Source: Actinernus sp. WN-2022
Taxonomy: Eukaryota; Cnidaria; Anthozoa; Actiniaria; Actinernidae
Direction of reading: 5' to 3'
NCBI GenBank assembly: GCA_030867875.1
Contig: JAOWCC010000444.1
Coordinates: 186,001-250,000 of the forward strand
DNA: 64,000 bases
How positions within the stretch are numbered: the first letter of the stretch is position 1; each line of letters opens with the position of its first letter. The position numbers and the translations under genes were made by a program. The notes under the pieces were generated by a model. It did no database searches. It was not told the origin of the DNA and saw only the letters and a program-made list of their open reading frames with translations. Of this stretch, positions 38,437 through 50,566 are shown one piece after another.

Positions 38437-38599
38437 CACTTCCGCGATATGATTTACTTGTCACGCACAAAGGTTTCAATAAGAGGCCCCGTGCTAAATT
38501 AAATTTATTCTTTTCACAGAGAAAATAATAAATTTAATTGAGCACGGAGCCTCGTATTGAAAACTTTGTGCGTGACAAGTAAAGCATATCGCGGAAGTG
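38437..38599. mobile_element. Palindromic MITE family TTGTCACGCACAAAGG, copy 1
   Basis: CACTTCCGCGATATG and ACTTGTCACGCACAAAGG at the left are mirrored by CTTTGTGCGTGACAAGT and CATATCGCGGAAGTG at the right. Arms continue inward (AGGCCCCGTGCTAAATTAAA / TTTAATTGAGCACGGAGCCT). A second copy is at 44659-44783. Confidence 0.85.
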
Positions 38600-39083
38600 A
38601 GTTATTGGAATTTAAAGTTGGTTTTTGAGGAGGGAAGAAAGCCAGAGAACCTGGAGAAAAACCCTCAGAGCATTAGGGCGAGACGCCAACAAACTCTTTT
38701 GCTACCTATTCCAGACTAAATGTGATAAAACGATACCTATTCCATATTCGAGCCGATATATCTCCCCTCCAGATTTCGGGAAATTGATACTGATGTTTCA
38801 GACCAAAACGGTGTGCTTCTAGCGAATTATATGGTACCCTGCTCCAGACTGAAATGCGATTTTAATGCACGCTATAACGCAACCGATCTTCGCGAGTGGA
38901 GGTATAGTACAACTAAATCAAAATCAAAATCAACATCCCCATAATATAAGTAGTCGGGTCGCATACAACAACGGTCGTCTACCAGAGATTTTAAACGCTT
39001 TTTTTGACGGGACTACTAGTCCTAGCTGGTTTGGTACAGTAAACAGATATAGTACAGTAAACAGATATTTTACAGTTGCAAGG

Positions 39084-39490
39084 TATAGGCGAATCCTTGC
39101 TGACATCATTGTTTACATTTTTGCCTCATTAGCATAAATTAAACTTCAAGCTACAAACAAACAGACTATATCAGTTGAAAGAGAATTTTAAACTGAGTAA
39201 CCACCGAAAATTTGAGATTGATATGTTAAATATTTACGGAGAAATTGACTTTTCAAAACTATAAAATGGGCTGGGGGCAAGAGTTGCTGACAGCCATACA
39301 TTCATTGTAAATTTTGAGCTTTTTAAACGCTCAGTCCTCAAAATATATTTCTCATATCACTCTCAAAGTTTCGGTGATTATCAAGTGTGACAATCTCTTT
39401 CGATTTATGTACTCTGTTTGTTTGTATGTACGTCGCTTAAAGTTTGATGTATGCTAATGAGGAAAAAACGTAAACAAGGATTCGCCTATA
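39084..39490. mobile_element. MITE (TATAGGCGAATCCTTG ends), about 407 bp
   Basis: TATAGGCGAATCCTTG, TTGTTTACATTTTTGCCTC and ATTAGCATAAATTAAAC at the left are mirrored by GTTTGATGTATGCTAATGAG, AAACGTAAACAAGGATTCGCC and TATA at the right. Confidence 0.82.
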
Positions 39491-42407
39491 GTACAGTTGG
39501 CTAAATGCCTTATAGAACAGTCGCCAAAGGGCCTGGTCGAAAAAGCTAACAAAAAGTTGTTCGGATTTGTTTGCTTTGCTTCCCCCAATAGATATTTGCG
39601 GTATATTTAGCGCCGGCCAATTTGAGTTTAATTATTTGTGTGTGGACAAAAAAAACTCGACTGTAAAGTACAGTCGAACCTACTTTTGTCATATACCAAA
39701 TAAATGTTAAATACCTCTAAATAAACTATGGAACAGTACTATGCGTATATGCGTACGGACTAGAGAAAAACTCGAGGACAAAGTGGACTCGTACCTAAGT
39801 TAACTTTTTTCAAAGACTGATTTTGACACGCGATGCCTTGAACACACTTTACACCTTGTCTTTCCAAATGTCCTTTGTTGCTTCATTAAAAAAGTCGCCC
39901 TCCTTAGCACGTTCCAATAAATTAACTTCTTAGCGAAGGAAACGGCAGGGTCTCGGTTGATCCAGGCGGTTTCTGTTTCAGTAGCGAAAATGTGAGTTCA
40001 GCTATATCTGTGCGTTCGGATCGGAGAAACTCGAGGTTTCGAACCTACATTAAGTTTGTGTTATTGCGGAACACTGATTCAAGTTCTCAGCGAGCTAACA
40101 AAAGTGTTCGAATTGCTCAGTTGCTTTGCCCCTGAGAGATCTCGCGGGAACACAGTTTATGTTAAGGGAACATCTGAGTTTAACTATCTATGTGTGTGCG
40201 GTGTGTTCGTATATTGGAGAAACTCGAGGATCCAAACCAAAATTAAGTTTGAACTCTCTATAGTAACTCAGAAAAACGTTTTACCTTTATTCATTGGATT
40301 GAACTTACTAGAGTAAATATGCGCCACGCTTTGTTAACTTATACGCCAGCCTCATCGTGATTTTCCCACCCTATGAATGACCGGGAATCCCAGATGTGAA
40401 GAAGTAGAAAATAATGTCAGGAAGGATTGAAATTTAATGCCTCACTAGGGGAAGGAAACTCTAGTGATGAAAGATTTATATTGCATGAGTTCGAAGTTAA
40501 TAATATTGCACGACATAGTTAACAAAAGAGAACCAATATTTACCCTATGGAAGACACGTTTTAAACTGACTCCTGAAATTGTCACACGAGACCTAAGTGA
40601 AAACGTTGAAAAATAATGTATGGTGTGTTATCATTTCAACTGGAACTAAAATCAAATCCGTTCAACTCACCGACTCGAGGATAAGACTACTAGCATTCAC
40701 TTTCTGTGGTGGTACTATGGTAATTAAGATTAGAATTAGTTATAGATTAAATCGGTTTGTTCTGGTTCGATGTTTTACTGTGTGGTTAATCTAAACTCGA
40801 GGGAAATCCAGTTCAAATCACCGAACTCGTGAACGTACAACGAGGTATAAACAAAAGAGACTAGGCCCTACCACTTCGATTATCTTATTGAATAAAACAA
40901 ATTTCAACCATCGAAATATCAATTAGACTAAGAAACAAAAACATGCACGATAAACGAGTAAATTACAGAGTAGATTCACTTACTTCTGTTTCCGTAGACT
41001 GACTAACCGTGTCGATAAACTGTACGTAACCATCATGAAGTCCGACTGGCTCACATACATAAAATTGGTCACTTAAATATTAACATTAGTACCATACATA
41101 AGCAAAATGGCACAGTGACTAAAAATATAAATGGTTGCTTAAAAAAGTTACGAAGTGCAATTAAAAAAAAAAACGAAAATGAAAAGGGTGACACCACTTT
41201 CATTTCCTAGAAATTAGCCATACAGCAACGGAGGCCGGATACATCAGTCTTACCCAAATATTTTATTAAGAGAGGTATCGATTAAGAGGTCTATATTATA
41301 TATTTATCACGCACTTGAGAATCATCGTTTGCGAAAGTCAGTAACCTCAGATTTTTTGCACATAGCGTTCATACACATAGAAACTTGTACAGTTTCGCAA
41401 CCAGTTTTTTAAGTTTAAACATGTGCAAGAAACGGAATAGCAATAAAGAAAATGTTTTGTAAAAGCGAAGTCTTTGATGAAGCTGAAATTCGTTTTTTTA
41501 TTAGCTTATATGTGAATACTTATTTTACTGAGTGCAGTTATTTTATCAGTTACACGTTTGTAGTACAATGCTTTGCCGTTAGAACAGTTTTCTTCTTAAT
41601 GTACCTTTGTGGATAGTTACCCTGTGAAACATTTTATTGTCTTGAAGTTTACCTTTCTCCAATGATAGATTTCGAGGTCTGTAACGGGATGTTTACATAC
41701 ATAAATACACTAACTCCCTAAGATGTGTACAATATGCTACGATCTTCTGTTTCACGAACCCGGGGACACGAAGTAGATACGTTTCTGGGAAATATTTGGG
41801 AGCTATGCGACTATTCAAGTGGCTATTTTATGTTTCTCGCCAGTCTCACTTTACTTAGGGCATACTGAACATGACGGTCAATTCTTGTCTTTCCGGCAGA
41901 CATTCCGATTTTACGGACAACCCCAGCTATTACGACAGCAGCTGAAGTTAGGGAAGTTTTACTGAAAACAGCGCAGCTTAGCTTTTTTTTATGCACACTC
42001 CGGCGGCGCTTCGCCGGACGGAGTTACGGAAACATTGCTTGACGTTATCAGTTGAACTTGTAAAGAAACAGTAGATCATTTTAACTATTGCGTATTTTGT
42101 TTTTATTAGTGGTTATTTTTAATAATTTCCCAGAATTACTCATTGCAATCTGCCGCGATCTTCATTTTATTTTGTTTGTAACCTTGAGATTGATTTTTTT
42201 TTGGTCTTGTTATAATGCGAGTTAATACGTTAGAGGACACGGTCGAACGCATTCATTACTGATCCTGCGGTCGGTATTATTGTGGCGGCTCAGAAATGCA
42301 AATGAACTGGATATAAAAGAAGTCGTTTGGGGACATACCACTGGGGTCTACATATCAAGGTTGGGTTAGTTATATTGAGGTAATACCTGACAGACCGAAG
42401 CTTCAAA
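39491..42407. other. Unassigned sequence, no gene recognised
   Basis: AT-rich with short open frames only. A direct-repeat flavour is seen around 40020-40220 (GGAGAAACTCGAGG twice; TTAAGTTTG twice). A small palindrome CGGCGGCGCTTCGCCGGACG lies near 42001. Nothing else could be supported. Confidence 0.35.
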
Positions 42408-42951
42408 ATGCTGTTGAGAAGTTGCCGAAACCTGAAACTTTTGTCTCACACAAAAGTAGATGAACAATCCACAAACAAAACAAAATTCAAAAAGATAGGA
42501 GATCTCTGTGACAAAATATCAGCAAAAAAAACAAAAAAAACCGAAGAACAAGAAACAAACGAAATTAGTTATCTCAAAACATTGTTCCGATTTCTGTTTT
42601 ACCTCGTCTGTGAAACAATCGGATGTGAAGAAAGACTACAAGAGCTAAGAAGCAAAAACAGGAAGAAAACTCACTCTGAGTAACCTGCTTGGCTGGAAAG
42701 CCTATGGACAGTTTTGGAAAAACGCGTTCAATGCTGTACAAATTCGTTTGGAAGTTCAATTTCCGCAAAGAAAACTGTTTCAGCTGTTTCCTCATATTAT
42801 GGAACAAGAATACTCTACCAAACCTGAGGACCCGAAGTACGAGGAGAGTGAACGAATCTTGCACCAGTTTGTTAAAGATCTGTATGAATCCAAAAGCTGC
42901 AAAAAAAGGTTGTGCGATTTAGAACTTAGATTATACGTTGTATTCTGTTAG
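42408..42951 (+). pseudogene. Coding-like remnant with one frameshift, family unknown
   Basis: ATG at 42408 reads a Lys/Thr-rich start, then SYLKTLFRFLFYLVCETIGC and RLQELRSKNRKK. Near 42665-42680 the open frame moves by one base and continues LGWKAYGQFWKNAFNAVQI, FPQRKLFQLFPHIMEQEYS, then RILHQFVKDLYESKSCKKRL to TAG at 42949-42951. The balanced amphipathic composition looks coding in both parts. A retro-copied or decaying gene is the simplest reading; a spliced gene is the alternative. No family was recognised. Confidence 0.33.
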
Positions 42952-43415
42952 GAAATCAAGACCAAGAACAGACATAACATTGAAGACTGAATCAAAAGCT
43001 TTAAAACTATGTACAGTTTGTGAGGAGTGGTGTGAATTTTGTAATAAAACGCTGTAGGCATTTCAGTGTATTTATTAGAGTTCCGTACTTCATAGAAATG
43101 CAGTTTTGTGGAGGACATTAATTCAGTTCTGTTTCTCTGTTTTCATAAGCATCCCTGGGGACTGTAACATTTCTTGCTCAATTATAAAAATCATAAAGTA
43201 CCAGTTCAAATGTTTTATTTAAGCAATATAACACGCTTTCCATGTCTTTGTTCTCTTATATAAACACGCGGGATATGTTGGGAGAACAAAGTAAAACTTG
43301 AAAATCACGAGCCGCTAGGCGTATGCCTCACTAGCATCTAGTCAGGCCCAAATATTACTCTGAACGACAACAATTGTTTGATATGGGAAACATGATTCCT
43401 CTGTTGAACTTTGAA

Positions 43416-43639
43416 GCAGGTTTTAGTTGAATGAACTTTTATTTTCACCAAACTCAATGGAAAGATCTAGCTGTTGGAACTTTCCTTCCAATGAGATGAG
43501 GCTAAGAGTGCAAGGTAAGAGGGAAAAACTCATTTTGTTCTGTGAAAAAATCAACAAAATATCAACTTCACAACTGTCGCACGTACGTGAGTTTGCAAAA
43601 TTCATGCAGTTGTTCATAAAATGGCAAGGAGAAAGCTAA
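43416..43639 (+). CDS. Coding-like open segment, family unknown
   Basis: GCAGGTTTTAG at 43411-43421 can serve as an acceptor before LNELLFSPNSMERSS, FPSNEMRLRVQGKREKLIL and FCEKINKISTSQLSHV...FAKFMQLFIKW, ending at TAA 43637-43639. The charge pattern looks coding and may belong with the remnant at 42408-42951, 0.5 kb upstream on the same strand. Not identified. Confidence 0.28.
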
Positions 43640-44413
43640 AAACCTTATCTGTATTATCTAAGACCAAACAGGGTGAATGATAACAATTGGCCTTATATGA
43701 AGGCTTATTATTTCGTGACTTCGTCGCCGACAAATACGTATATGTCCTTTTAGTTTTAGTTTGGGATAAAAAAGACAGAAAAAAAATTTGAAAGAGTGTT
43801 GCCTTGCTTTTCCCTCTCGTCTACTCTAGTCTCTAGCTCCATTCTTTGCTCTATTCATCTATAAGGAGGTTGTTTAAAAACTAGACTTGTTAGCCGTTTG
43901 TGTGTTTTAGTTTTACCGTACGAAATAAGTTAGACGAAAAGTGGTTTCGACTTTTGTTTGTTGGACCACAAATAAAAATATATTGGCCGGGATGGTTAGC
44001 AAATTTGATAACTTCGTCGGTTGGTTGTATTTTTGTTAAATATATATGTCGATTTTGCTGATTACAATCATATTATTGAAAGTCAACGTTTGGTGAAAAC
44101 ATTCTTCCTTGTCGTTTGCCATTTTGATCAGTTTATTCACAATCGCGTGCCAGCGAATTTCCATGTCTATGGACTCTCATATAAACACGGCTTTCAGCCA
44201 ATCAGCGCGCGAGTTTCCTCTGGGTTATTTTATAAAGTAATTTATAACATAACTTTGGTAATTTCTTTTATTTTGCAAATGAATATATATTTCCTTGATG
44301 TAATATTTATTTGTTTACCATACATTGCTTTTATATTTCAGTTTCACTTTGTGAAGAACGCGGAAAGAAAGCCATTCACGAGTCAACTTGGTCTCAGGGC
44401 CTGTTCACATGCA
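43640..44413. other. Unassigned sequence
   Basis: AT-rich, with no exon-like segment or repeat structure that could be supported. The 206-codon frame at 44021-44641 runs through the MITE at 44414 and is not accepted as a gene. Confidence 0.35.
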
Positions 44414-44586
44414 GGGAGGTTGACCCTAGAACTAGGGCCATCTTCAGCATTGGATTGTAATCCCTCGAGTCAGTTTTCCATATCAACAATAATGCTGCTG
44501 GCCCTAGCACTAGGGCTATCTTCATTCTATTGTTATCCCTCAAGACTGTTTTGCATATCAACAATACAGCTGGGTCAACCTCCTTT
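44414..44586. mobile_element. MITE with internal tandem duplication (GGGAGGTTGACCCTAG ends)
   Basis: GGAGGTTGACCC at the left is the inverse of GGGTCAACCTCC at the right. Inside, a unit of about 74 bp (CTAGAACTAGGGCCATCTTC...CCATATCAACAATAATGCTG) occurs twice in tandem with mutations. Confidence 0.72.
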
Positions 44587-44658
44587 CGATACAAAGATCA
44601 TCAGATTTCAGATCTATGTTAGATTTGCCTCCGACAATTAACGCTTGTTTCAATAGGC

Positions 44659-44783
44659 GTATGCTTCACTTGTCACGCACAAAGGTGTCGATATGAGGCT
44701 CCGCGATAAATTAAACATTATTCTGAATATACCCCGCAGCCTCATAATGAACATTTTGTGCGTGACAAGTGAAGCATATAGTG
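44659..44783. mobile_element. Palindromic MITE family TTGTCACGCACAAAGG, copy 2
   Basis: TATGCTTCACTTGTCACGCAC is mirrored by GTGCGTGACAAGTGAAGCATA. It is shorter than the copy at 38437 but has the same terminal sequence. Confidence 0.83.
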
Positions 44784-45119
44784 GAAGGCTGGTTATTTAC
44801 TGACGCATAAGAAGACGGCGATTAGCTGTGTAATTATTAGAATGTTTATAAACGCTTACAATAAATTTGCGTGAACTCTCATTGAAATGGCTTCGCTTCT
44901 CTGCCAAAGGCTCGTTTTTGAATTCATTTCTTAGCCTCGATTATTATCATTCGATATACCATTCAACAATTATGAGCAGGGGTATTTTTTCTAACTACTT
45001 CCTACTTATATAGGACAGGCAGTCAGATTATCGGAAGAAATAAATAAAGAAACAAAAAAGGTCTTAAAACCGTAGAAGGCGGACGACTTAGGGTGATTTC
45101 CAGTATAAGAGTATTGATT

Positions 45120-45180
45120 GCGGCAAAAGTATAATGAAATAGGAGGAAGTATAATGAAATAGGAGGAAGTATAATGAAGT
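45120..45180 (+). repeat. Three 20-bp tandem repeats (AAGTATAATGAAATAGGAGG)
   Basis: The word AAGTATAATGAA occurs at about 45126, 45147 and 45167 with AATAGGAGG between copies. Confidence 0.8.
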
Positions 45181-45281
45181 GAAATGAGGTCTTCGCTAAG
45201 AATAATGTGTCTTAAAATCGTTTGCAGTTAATTTCATTTATGAAAACCGCTTGCATCTGACGATGAAAAGCCCAGGCGCGC

Positions 45282-45286
45282 GGGGG

Positions 45287-45320
<34 letters not shown>
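45282..45320 (+). repeat. Poly-G tract (31 uninterrupted G)
   Basis: Seven G, one A, then 31 G at 45290-45320, at the edge of the MITE at 45323. It can form quadruplex structures, and its true length is hard to sequence, so the count may be an assembly estimate. Confidence 0.9.
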
Positions 45321-45321
<1 letters not shown>

Positions 45322-45322
45322 G

Positions 45323-45462
45323 AGACTCCCCATATAAAAGTGACGGGGATGATCGTCGGAAATTTTTGAAAGGAACCCCTAAAAGGTACGAGAATCTCGT
45401 TTTGTGGGCGTGGCGAAATAGCGAAAAAGGCGATCATCCACGTCACTTTTATATGGGAGTCC
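45323..45462. mobile_element. MITE (GACTCCCCATATAAAAGTGACG ends)
   Basis: GACTCCCCATATAAAAGTGACG at the left and CGTCACTTTTATATGGGAGTC at the right are inverse to each other, 140 bp apart. Inner arms are GGGGATGATCG / CGATCATCC. Confidence 0.82.
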
Positions 45463-45689
45463 ACATCCATATCATATTAAACGACTAACAAATTATTTAT
45501 ATGCGCCAAAACAATGCTTACGAACTAGAATTTAAAGTATAAAACAGAACATCGGAAATCAAACTAGACTGTTAAATTAGCTACACCCATGAAAGCTGAA
45601 TACAAATATTTCTATGAAATGTTTATTGCCTTTTACACCTGATTTCAATGTACTGCAAACTCTCCGATTTTTTTTGGTCATTCGACAGA

Positions 45690-46910
45690 CATCTCTTGAT
45701 GGTCGCTTGGTACCCAGAACTTGGTAACCAGAGAAACTAAACTGCCTAATCCTAAAGAAACCAAGCTATAAGCCTAACTTAAAGCCAAAGTGCCATTGGC
45801 ATTTTAAGTTTACTTCCATGCCTTCCTCACCTTCTGAAAGGCAAGGTCAAATACTGAGACCCATTTTTACAACGAAATATCGAGTTCGTCACTCATATTC
45901 CTTTTCTGGTTGAATTTATAACATACGCAACAAAATATCTGGATTCGGATTGGTCAATAACTAGTGAAAAGCACAGTTGCATTCTCTCAGCAAATGTTTG
46001 TTCAGTATATTTTATTAAACAAAAATTGCATGAACTGCTCGTGCTATACTTGATTTATAGGCACTGACTGATATTTTGAAAGTTGTCACTGAAGTTGCAC
46101 TCGCCTTTAACTTGTGCAATTATTAGAACTTTCAAAATATCACTCACTGCCGATAAATCCGTATAGCACTCGGCGCGTTCATGCGATTAGCTCTACGTAT
46201 CGCATGCAACCAACCTTTCTGTGCTGATACAAAAATAGTAAAGAAAGATTTATGCGAATTTTTATGGCATTAGAGTGAATTTTAAATCGTTTAGAGATTG
46301 TTTTTGTCGGCTGATACTTGCACGCAGGGAAAGTTTGGCAAAGTGCCATATTTGTCTGTAAAATGTGAAAGAATGAAATTAATGACGCGTGTTTAAGTTC
46401 CTGAATTAGAGTCAATACAGGGGAATCCACCGCTAAGACAAGTTCTTGAAATACTTCTGAGAGTTCCTTGGAATAAAAAGATTTTCATTCGCCACACTGC
46501 TCCCGCCAGACTTTTTGCATACTGACTATTCCCTGAGATCGGCACAACACAAATATATACGCCTTAAAATTCGCTCAAATCCTATTAAATTTCGTTTTTA
46601 TTCTTCTATACAATTTTTATAGCTGCACTGTAAGTTTGGTTGTGAAACATTCATTGAAAAACGAAATATCAATCCTATCTGACAAGAGCGCCCTTGATCT
46701 TGAAAACGCGACGAAAGCATGTTTCTAGTACGTAAGCGTAAGTAAACGTTAAAACACCAATGACATTTTGACTTTGTTAAAGCGGTATGGCTTGGTTTCT
46801 TTAGGAAAAAACAACCAGGAATAAGGTAGTTTTGATTTTATAAACATGTCATTTGGTTTCTCTGGTTTCCAAGCGACCGTAGAGAGATGTCTCTCGAACG
46901 ACATGTCGAG
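45690..46910. repeat. Inverted segment pair 45690-45760 / 46840-46910
   Basis: AGACATCTCTTGATGGTCGC and ACCAGAGAAAC at 45690-45750 match the inverse of GTTTCTCTGGTTTCCAAGCG and ACCGTAGAGAGATGTCTC at 46855-46895. They may be ends of one element of about 1.2 kb that encloses the MITE at 46041. Confidence 0.5.
46041..46169. mobile_element. Palindromic MITE (GTGCTATAC ends)
   Basis: GTGCTATACTTGATTTATAGGC and ACTGATATTTTGAAAGTT at the left are mirrored by AACTTTCAAAATATCACTCAC and GATAAATCCGTATAGCAC at the right. Confidence 0.8.
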
Positions 46911-48356
46911 TGCCAACCAAAATTGCAAGACTTCACTTATGTAATTATTATATTTTTCTAAGTTCGCTCTTCGTTCCGTCATTTTCAATCTTTAATCAGA
47001 CATAATTGTCATAATAGCATAGCTAATCCGGCAATGGTTGGCAGCGGTGTTACGCATACACACACAAGAAACACAATAATAGCCGTCAGAAAAATAGACG
47101 ATACACGCAAAAGCTCGATGGTCAACCCGAGACGGATACCTCACACGTACCCAAAGATCCACTGCTATTACGACCGAAGTGGTACATACATACACACATA
47201 CATACACGCATACGTACCTTTACTCACTTGTGGGGACTCTTGCTTGACACCCACTACTGGGGACTATAGCTTGCTCACCAATATTCACAATTATTATAAG
47301 GGGGTTATATTTGCCTGCACAAAGGCAGTTGATACACACCATGTTTATCGGAAAAAAATGATGTTCTACTTCTGGGGACATTTTTTACACAACTCGTGGG
47401 GACTTCCGGTTTACTTGTGAGGACCTTAAATTCGGGGTTGTGGTACGACTTGTGAGGACATTGGGTAAAGGTCATTACTCTTAGAGTTCAGTACCCAAAG
47501 GCAATTATTATCCCTACTAACATCTCTTTCATTGCAGTTTTAGCCTCACAAACATTCATTCTAAATACTTTTAAGGACAAATTCCTCAAATATTGGAAGG
47601 ACATAAAATTGTTTGAGTCTACCCTGCCCATAAGTTAAAATCCTACCTCTCTCTCTCTAGCTCTCTAGGCGTCGTTCGAGAAACGTCAGCAACTAGAGAG
47701 CCTGGTAGTTTGAAACGTCCCAAACCATGTTATGCCCTCAAACTGCCAGAAATAGCGTTTCCGACTGGGCTTCTAGAATTTTCCCACCTCCTCCTCTGTA
47801 TATATATTTGGGGGAGGGGTGTCCGATGTTATATCCAAATACTCCGACCCCCTCGCCGGAGTGATAAATAAAACCCGGTTCCTTGCATGGCTTTGATTGC
47901 ATATATGGCCATTGCAGAAATAGTATTTTTAGGAAACACTCATACTCATGTATAAGCCACGCATTTTGGATTCAAAATATACCCACGTATTGTCCCATCT
48001 ACAATGCATCAATGGGTGCCAGAAAATGCGCATACGAGAACCTCAAATTCAAAAATAAATTTCCCTATAAACTCAGTCCTGAGCTGGGCCTCTGATGTAG
48101 CTGCTTGTTTCCAGTTCTCGTTTAAATAAAGACTACGAACCCTTGAGAACTACTGATTTAATGCTATCTTGTGGGAAATCACTATTAAGTAAATTTGGAA
48201 ACCGTCCCTTAGCAAAGAAAGTGAAACGGTAATGTAAACTGGGCATTAATTCGCATGGGAACATATATACCGGCCTGGGTTCCTGAAAGCCCGATTAGCG
48301 CTTAACTCGGGTTAAGTCTTCATAGACGTTATTGGTTTTGGTAATTAAACCTTGGT
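46911..48356. other. Unassigned sequence with CA-rich and GTGGGGAC repeats
   Basis: ACACAC/ATACATAC runs at 47050-47220. Words TTGTGGGGAC, CTGGGGAC and TTGTGAGGAC recur seven times at 47230-47460. CTCTCTCTCTAG is at 47648. No gene was recognised. Confidence 0.45.
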
Positions 48357-48829
48357 TAAAGGGAACTGAACCCTAAAATCAACCCAACGTCAAAATAAAG
48401 ATATATTCGAAAGAAATAAGTTCTGCTATTTTATTTTTCTGTGTTGCACGTCTATGACGCGAGAAGTTCGATTTTCCGCTGAAAAATCTATATAGAGTGG
48501 CGGCTTAGTTCAGTGCAAATTTCCCCACACGTACGTCACGGCATACCAAGGAAAACCGATCACACCTCCAGCACAAAGAAAACACATTGGTCCGCAATTA
48601 GAAGCCGTTAGTCCCGCTATTCAATGTCGGAGACTAATTTATTCCCCGTACCTGACGTCACGAATTACAAGACTTGAGCCGTCTGTACATAGCGGAGGTT
48701 GCGAGGAAGGTTTTCGGATTTTCTCTTCCTAGACGCGCAACACAGAAAAATAAAATAGCAGAGCCAATTTATTTCGAATACATGTTTGTATAGACATTGG
48801 GTTGATCTTAGGGTTCAGTTCCCCTTTAA
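48357..48829. mobile_element. 473-bp MITE with about 110-bp inverted ends
   Basis: TAAAGGGAACTGAACCCTAA, ATCAACCCAACGTC and GCTATTTTATTTTTCTGTG at the left are mirrored by CACAGAAAAATAAAATAGC, GACATTGGGTTGATCTTAGG and GTTCAGTTCCCCTTTA at the right. Flanking sequence at both sides also has inverse GGTTAAG-type words. Confidence 0.82.
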
Positions 48830-49204
48830 GTTATATAGTGCTAAACGGGCTTTAAGCAACTGGCTCCAGGTATTGACTTATGTTGCAAACAGAAATCTGC
48901 TATTAAGACGATGTACTTATAGAAAGACGTAAAACCTGTGTTATATGCATAACCAAATTTATTTTTTATTTGTGTCGTTCACAGATAGGATATAAATGTG
49001 ATTCCACTTTAATAGTGGCAAAGTTTACCAACATCAAGGCCAATAGCATTAAATTAAACCTTATACAACATAAAAGGTCAATAAGTTGAAGTGACTGGAA
49101 ATTACACTGTAGATATAGTTATAGGCTAAAAATAACTTAATACCACAACAAATCTAGTTACCGTCACTGACACTAATGCTACCACTACAAGCCAGCAGAG
49201 TAAC

Positions 49205-50480
49205 GTTTCTCAAACTCTAAAATCACTGGCATATTTAAAAATAACTAACCTTGCTAAAGGCTTCACTAAAACCGACATTGCCACGCGTACGGCTGGATAC
49301 TCCAGTCGTATAACAAAGGCAGTCTTGGTAATATTAGCGGTATTAATACAACATTTAAGAATGAGCAACCTTGCTAAAGGATTTACCAAGACCGACATTG
49401 CCACGGCTGGATATTCCAGTCAAATAACAAAGGCAGTCTTGGTAATATTAGTACTTTTATACGACTTTAAAAATAACTAACCTTGCTAAAGGCTAAATAT
49501 ACCAAGACCGACATTGCCACGGCTGGATATTCCAGTCAAATAACAAAGGCAGTCTTGGTAATATTAGTACTTTTATACGACTTTAAAAATAACTAACCTT
49601 GCTAAAGGCTAAATATACCAAGACCGACATTGCCACGGCTGGATATTCCAGTCAAATAACAAAGGCAGTCTTGGTAATATTAGTACTTTTATACGACTTT
49701 AAAAATAACAAACCTTGCTAAAGGCTAAATATACCAAGACCGACATTGCCACGGCTGGATATTCCAGTCAAATAACAAAGGCAGTCTTGGTAATATTAGT
49801 ATTTTTATACGACTTTAAAAATAACTAACCTTGCTAAAGGCTAAATATACCAAGACCGACATTGCCACGGCTGGATATTCCAGTCAAATAACAAAGGCAG
49901 TCTTGGTAATATTAGTATTTTTATACGACATTTGAAAATAACTAACCTTGCTAAAGGCTAAATATACCAAGACCGACATTGCCACGGCTGGATGTTCCAG
50001 TCAAATAGCAAAGGCAGTCTTGGTAATATTAGTATTTTTATACGACTTTAAAAATAACTAACCTTGCTAAAGGCTAAATATACCAAGACCGACATTGCCA
50101 CGGCTGGATATTCCAGTCAAATAACAAAGGTAGTCTTGGTAATATTAGTATTTTTATACGACATTTGAAAATAACTAACCTTGCTAAAGGCTAAATATAC
50201 CAAGACCGACATTGCCACGGCTGGATATTCCAGTCAAATAACAAAGGCAGTCTTGGTAATATTAGTACTTTTATACGACTTTAAAAATAACTAACCTTGC
50301 TAAAGGCTAAATATACCAAGACCGACATTGCCACGGCTGGATATTCCAGTCAAATAACAAAGGCAGTCTTGGTAATATTAGTATTTTTATACGACATTTG
50401 AAAATAACTAACCTTGCTTAGTAAAGGCTTTACCAAAACCAACATTGACACGGCTGGGTATTCCAGTCAAGTAAGAAAGA
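49205..50480 (+). repeat. Satellite array, about 11 units of 112-120 bp
   Basis: The word AACCTTGCTAAAGG recurs at about 49246, 49366, 49478, 49594, 49710, 49826, 49943, 50059, 50176, 50292 and 50409, with spacings of 120, 112 and then 116 or 117. Central units are nearly identical; the first two and the last are divergent. Each unit carries a dyad: TACCAAGAC ... TGGATATTCCA ... GTCTTGGTA, so a unit can fold as a hairpin. A unit is not a multiple of three and no coding frame is proposed. Confidence 0.95.
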
Positions 50481-50566
50481 TAGTCTATACCGGCGCTACT
50501 ACATCTACTGTATACTGCTTCCCATTACAACTCCAGTACATTGACACTGCCCAACAGCTACCGTTA

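Noticed and set aside
44021..44641. 206-codon plus-strand frame, the longest outside satellites
   Set aside because: Its last third runs through the MITE at 44414-44586, the first part is low-complexity hydrophobic from AT-rich sequence, and no domain or splice context is seen.
49210..49404. 64-codon minus-strand frame in the satellite (VLVNPLARLL repeated as VLVKPLARLV)
   Set aside because: It spans two divergent satellite units; other units are not multiples of three and carry stops.
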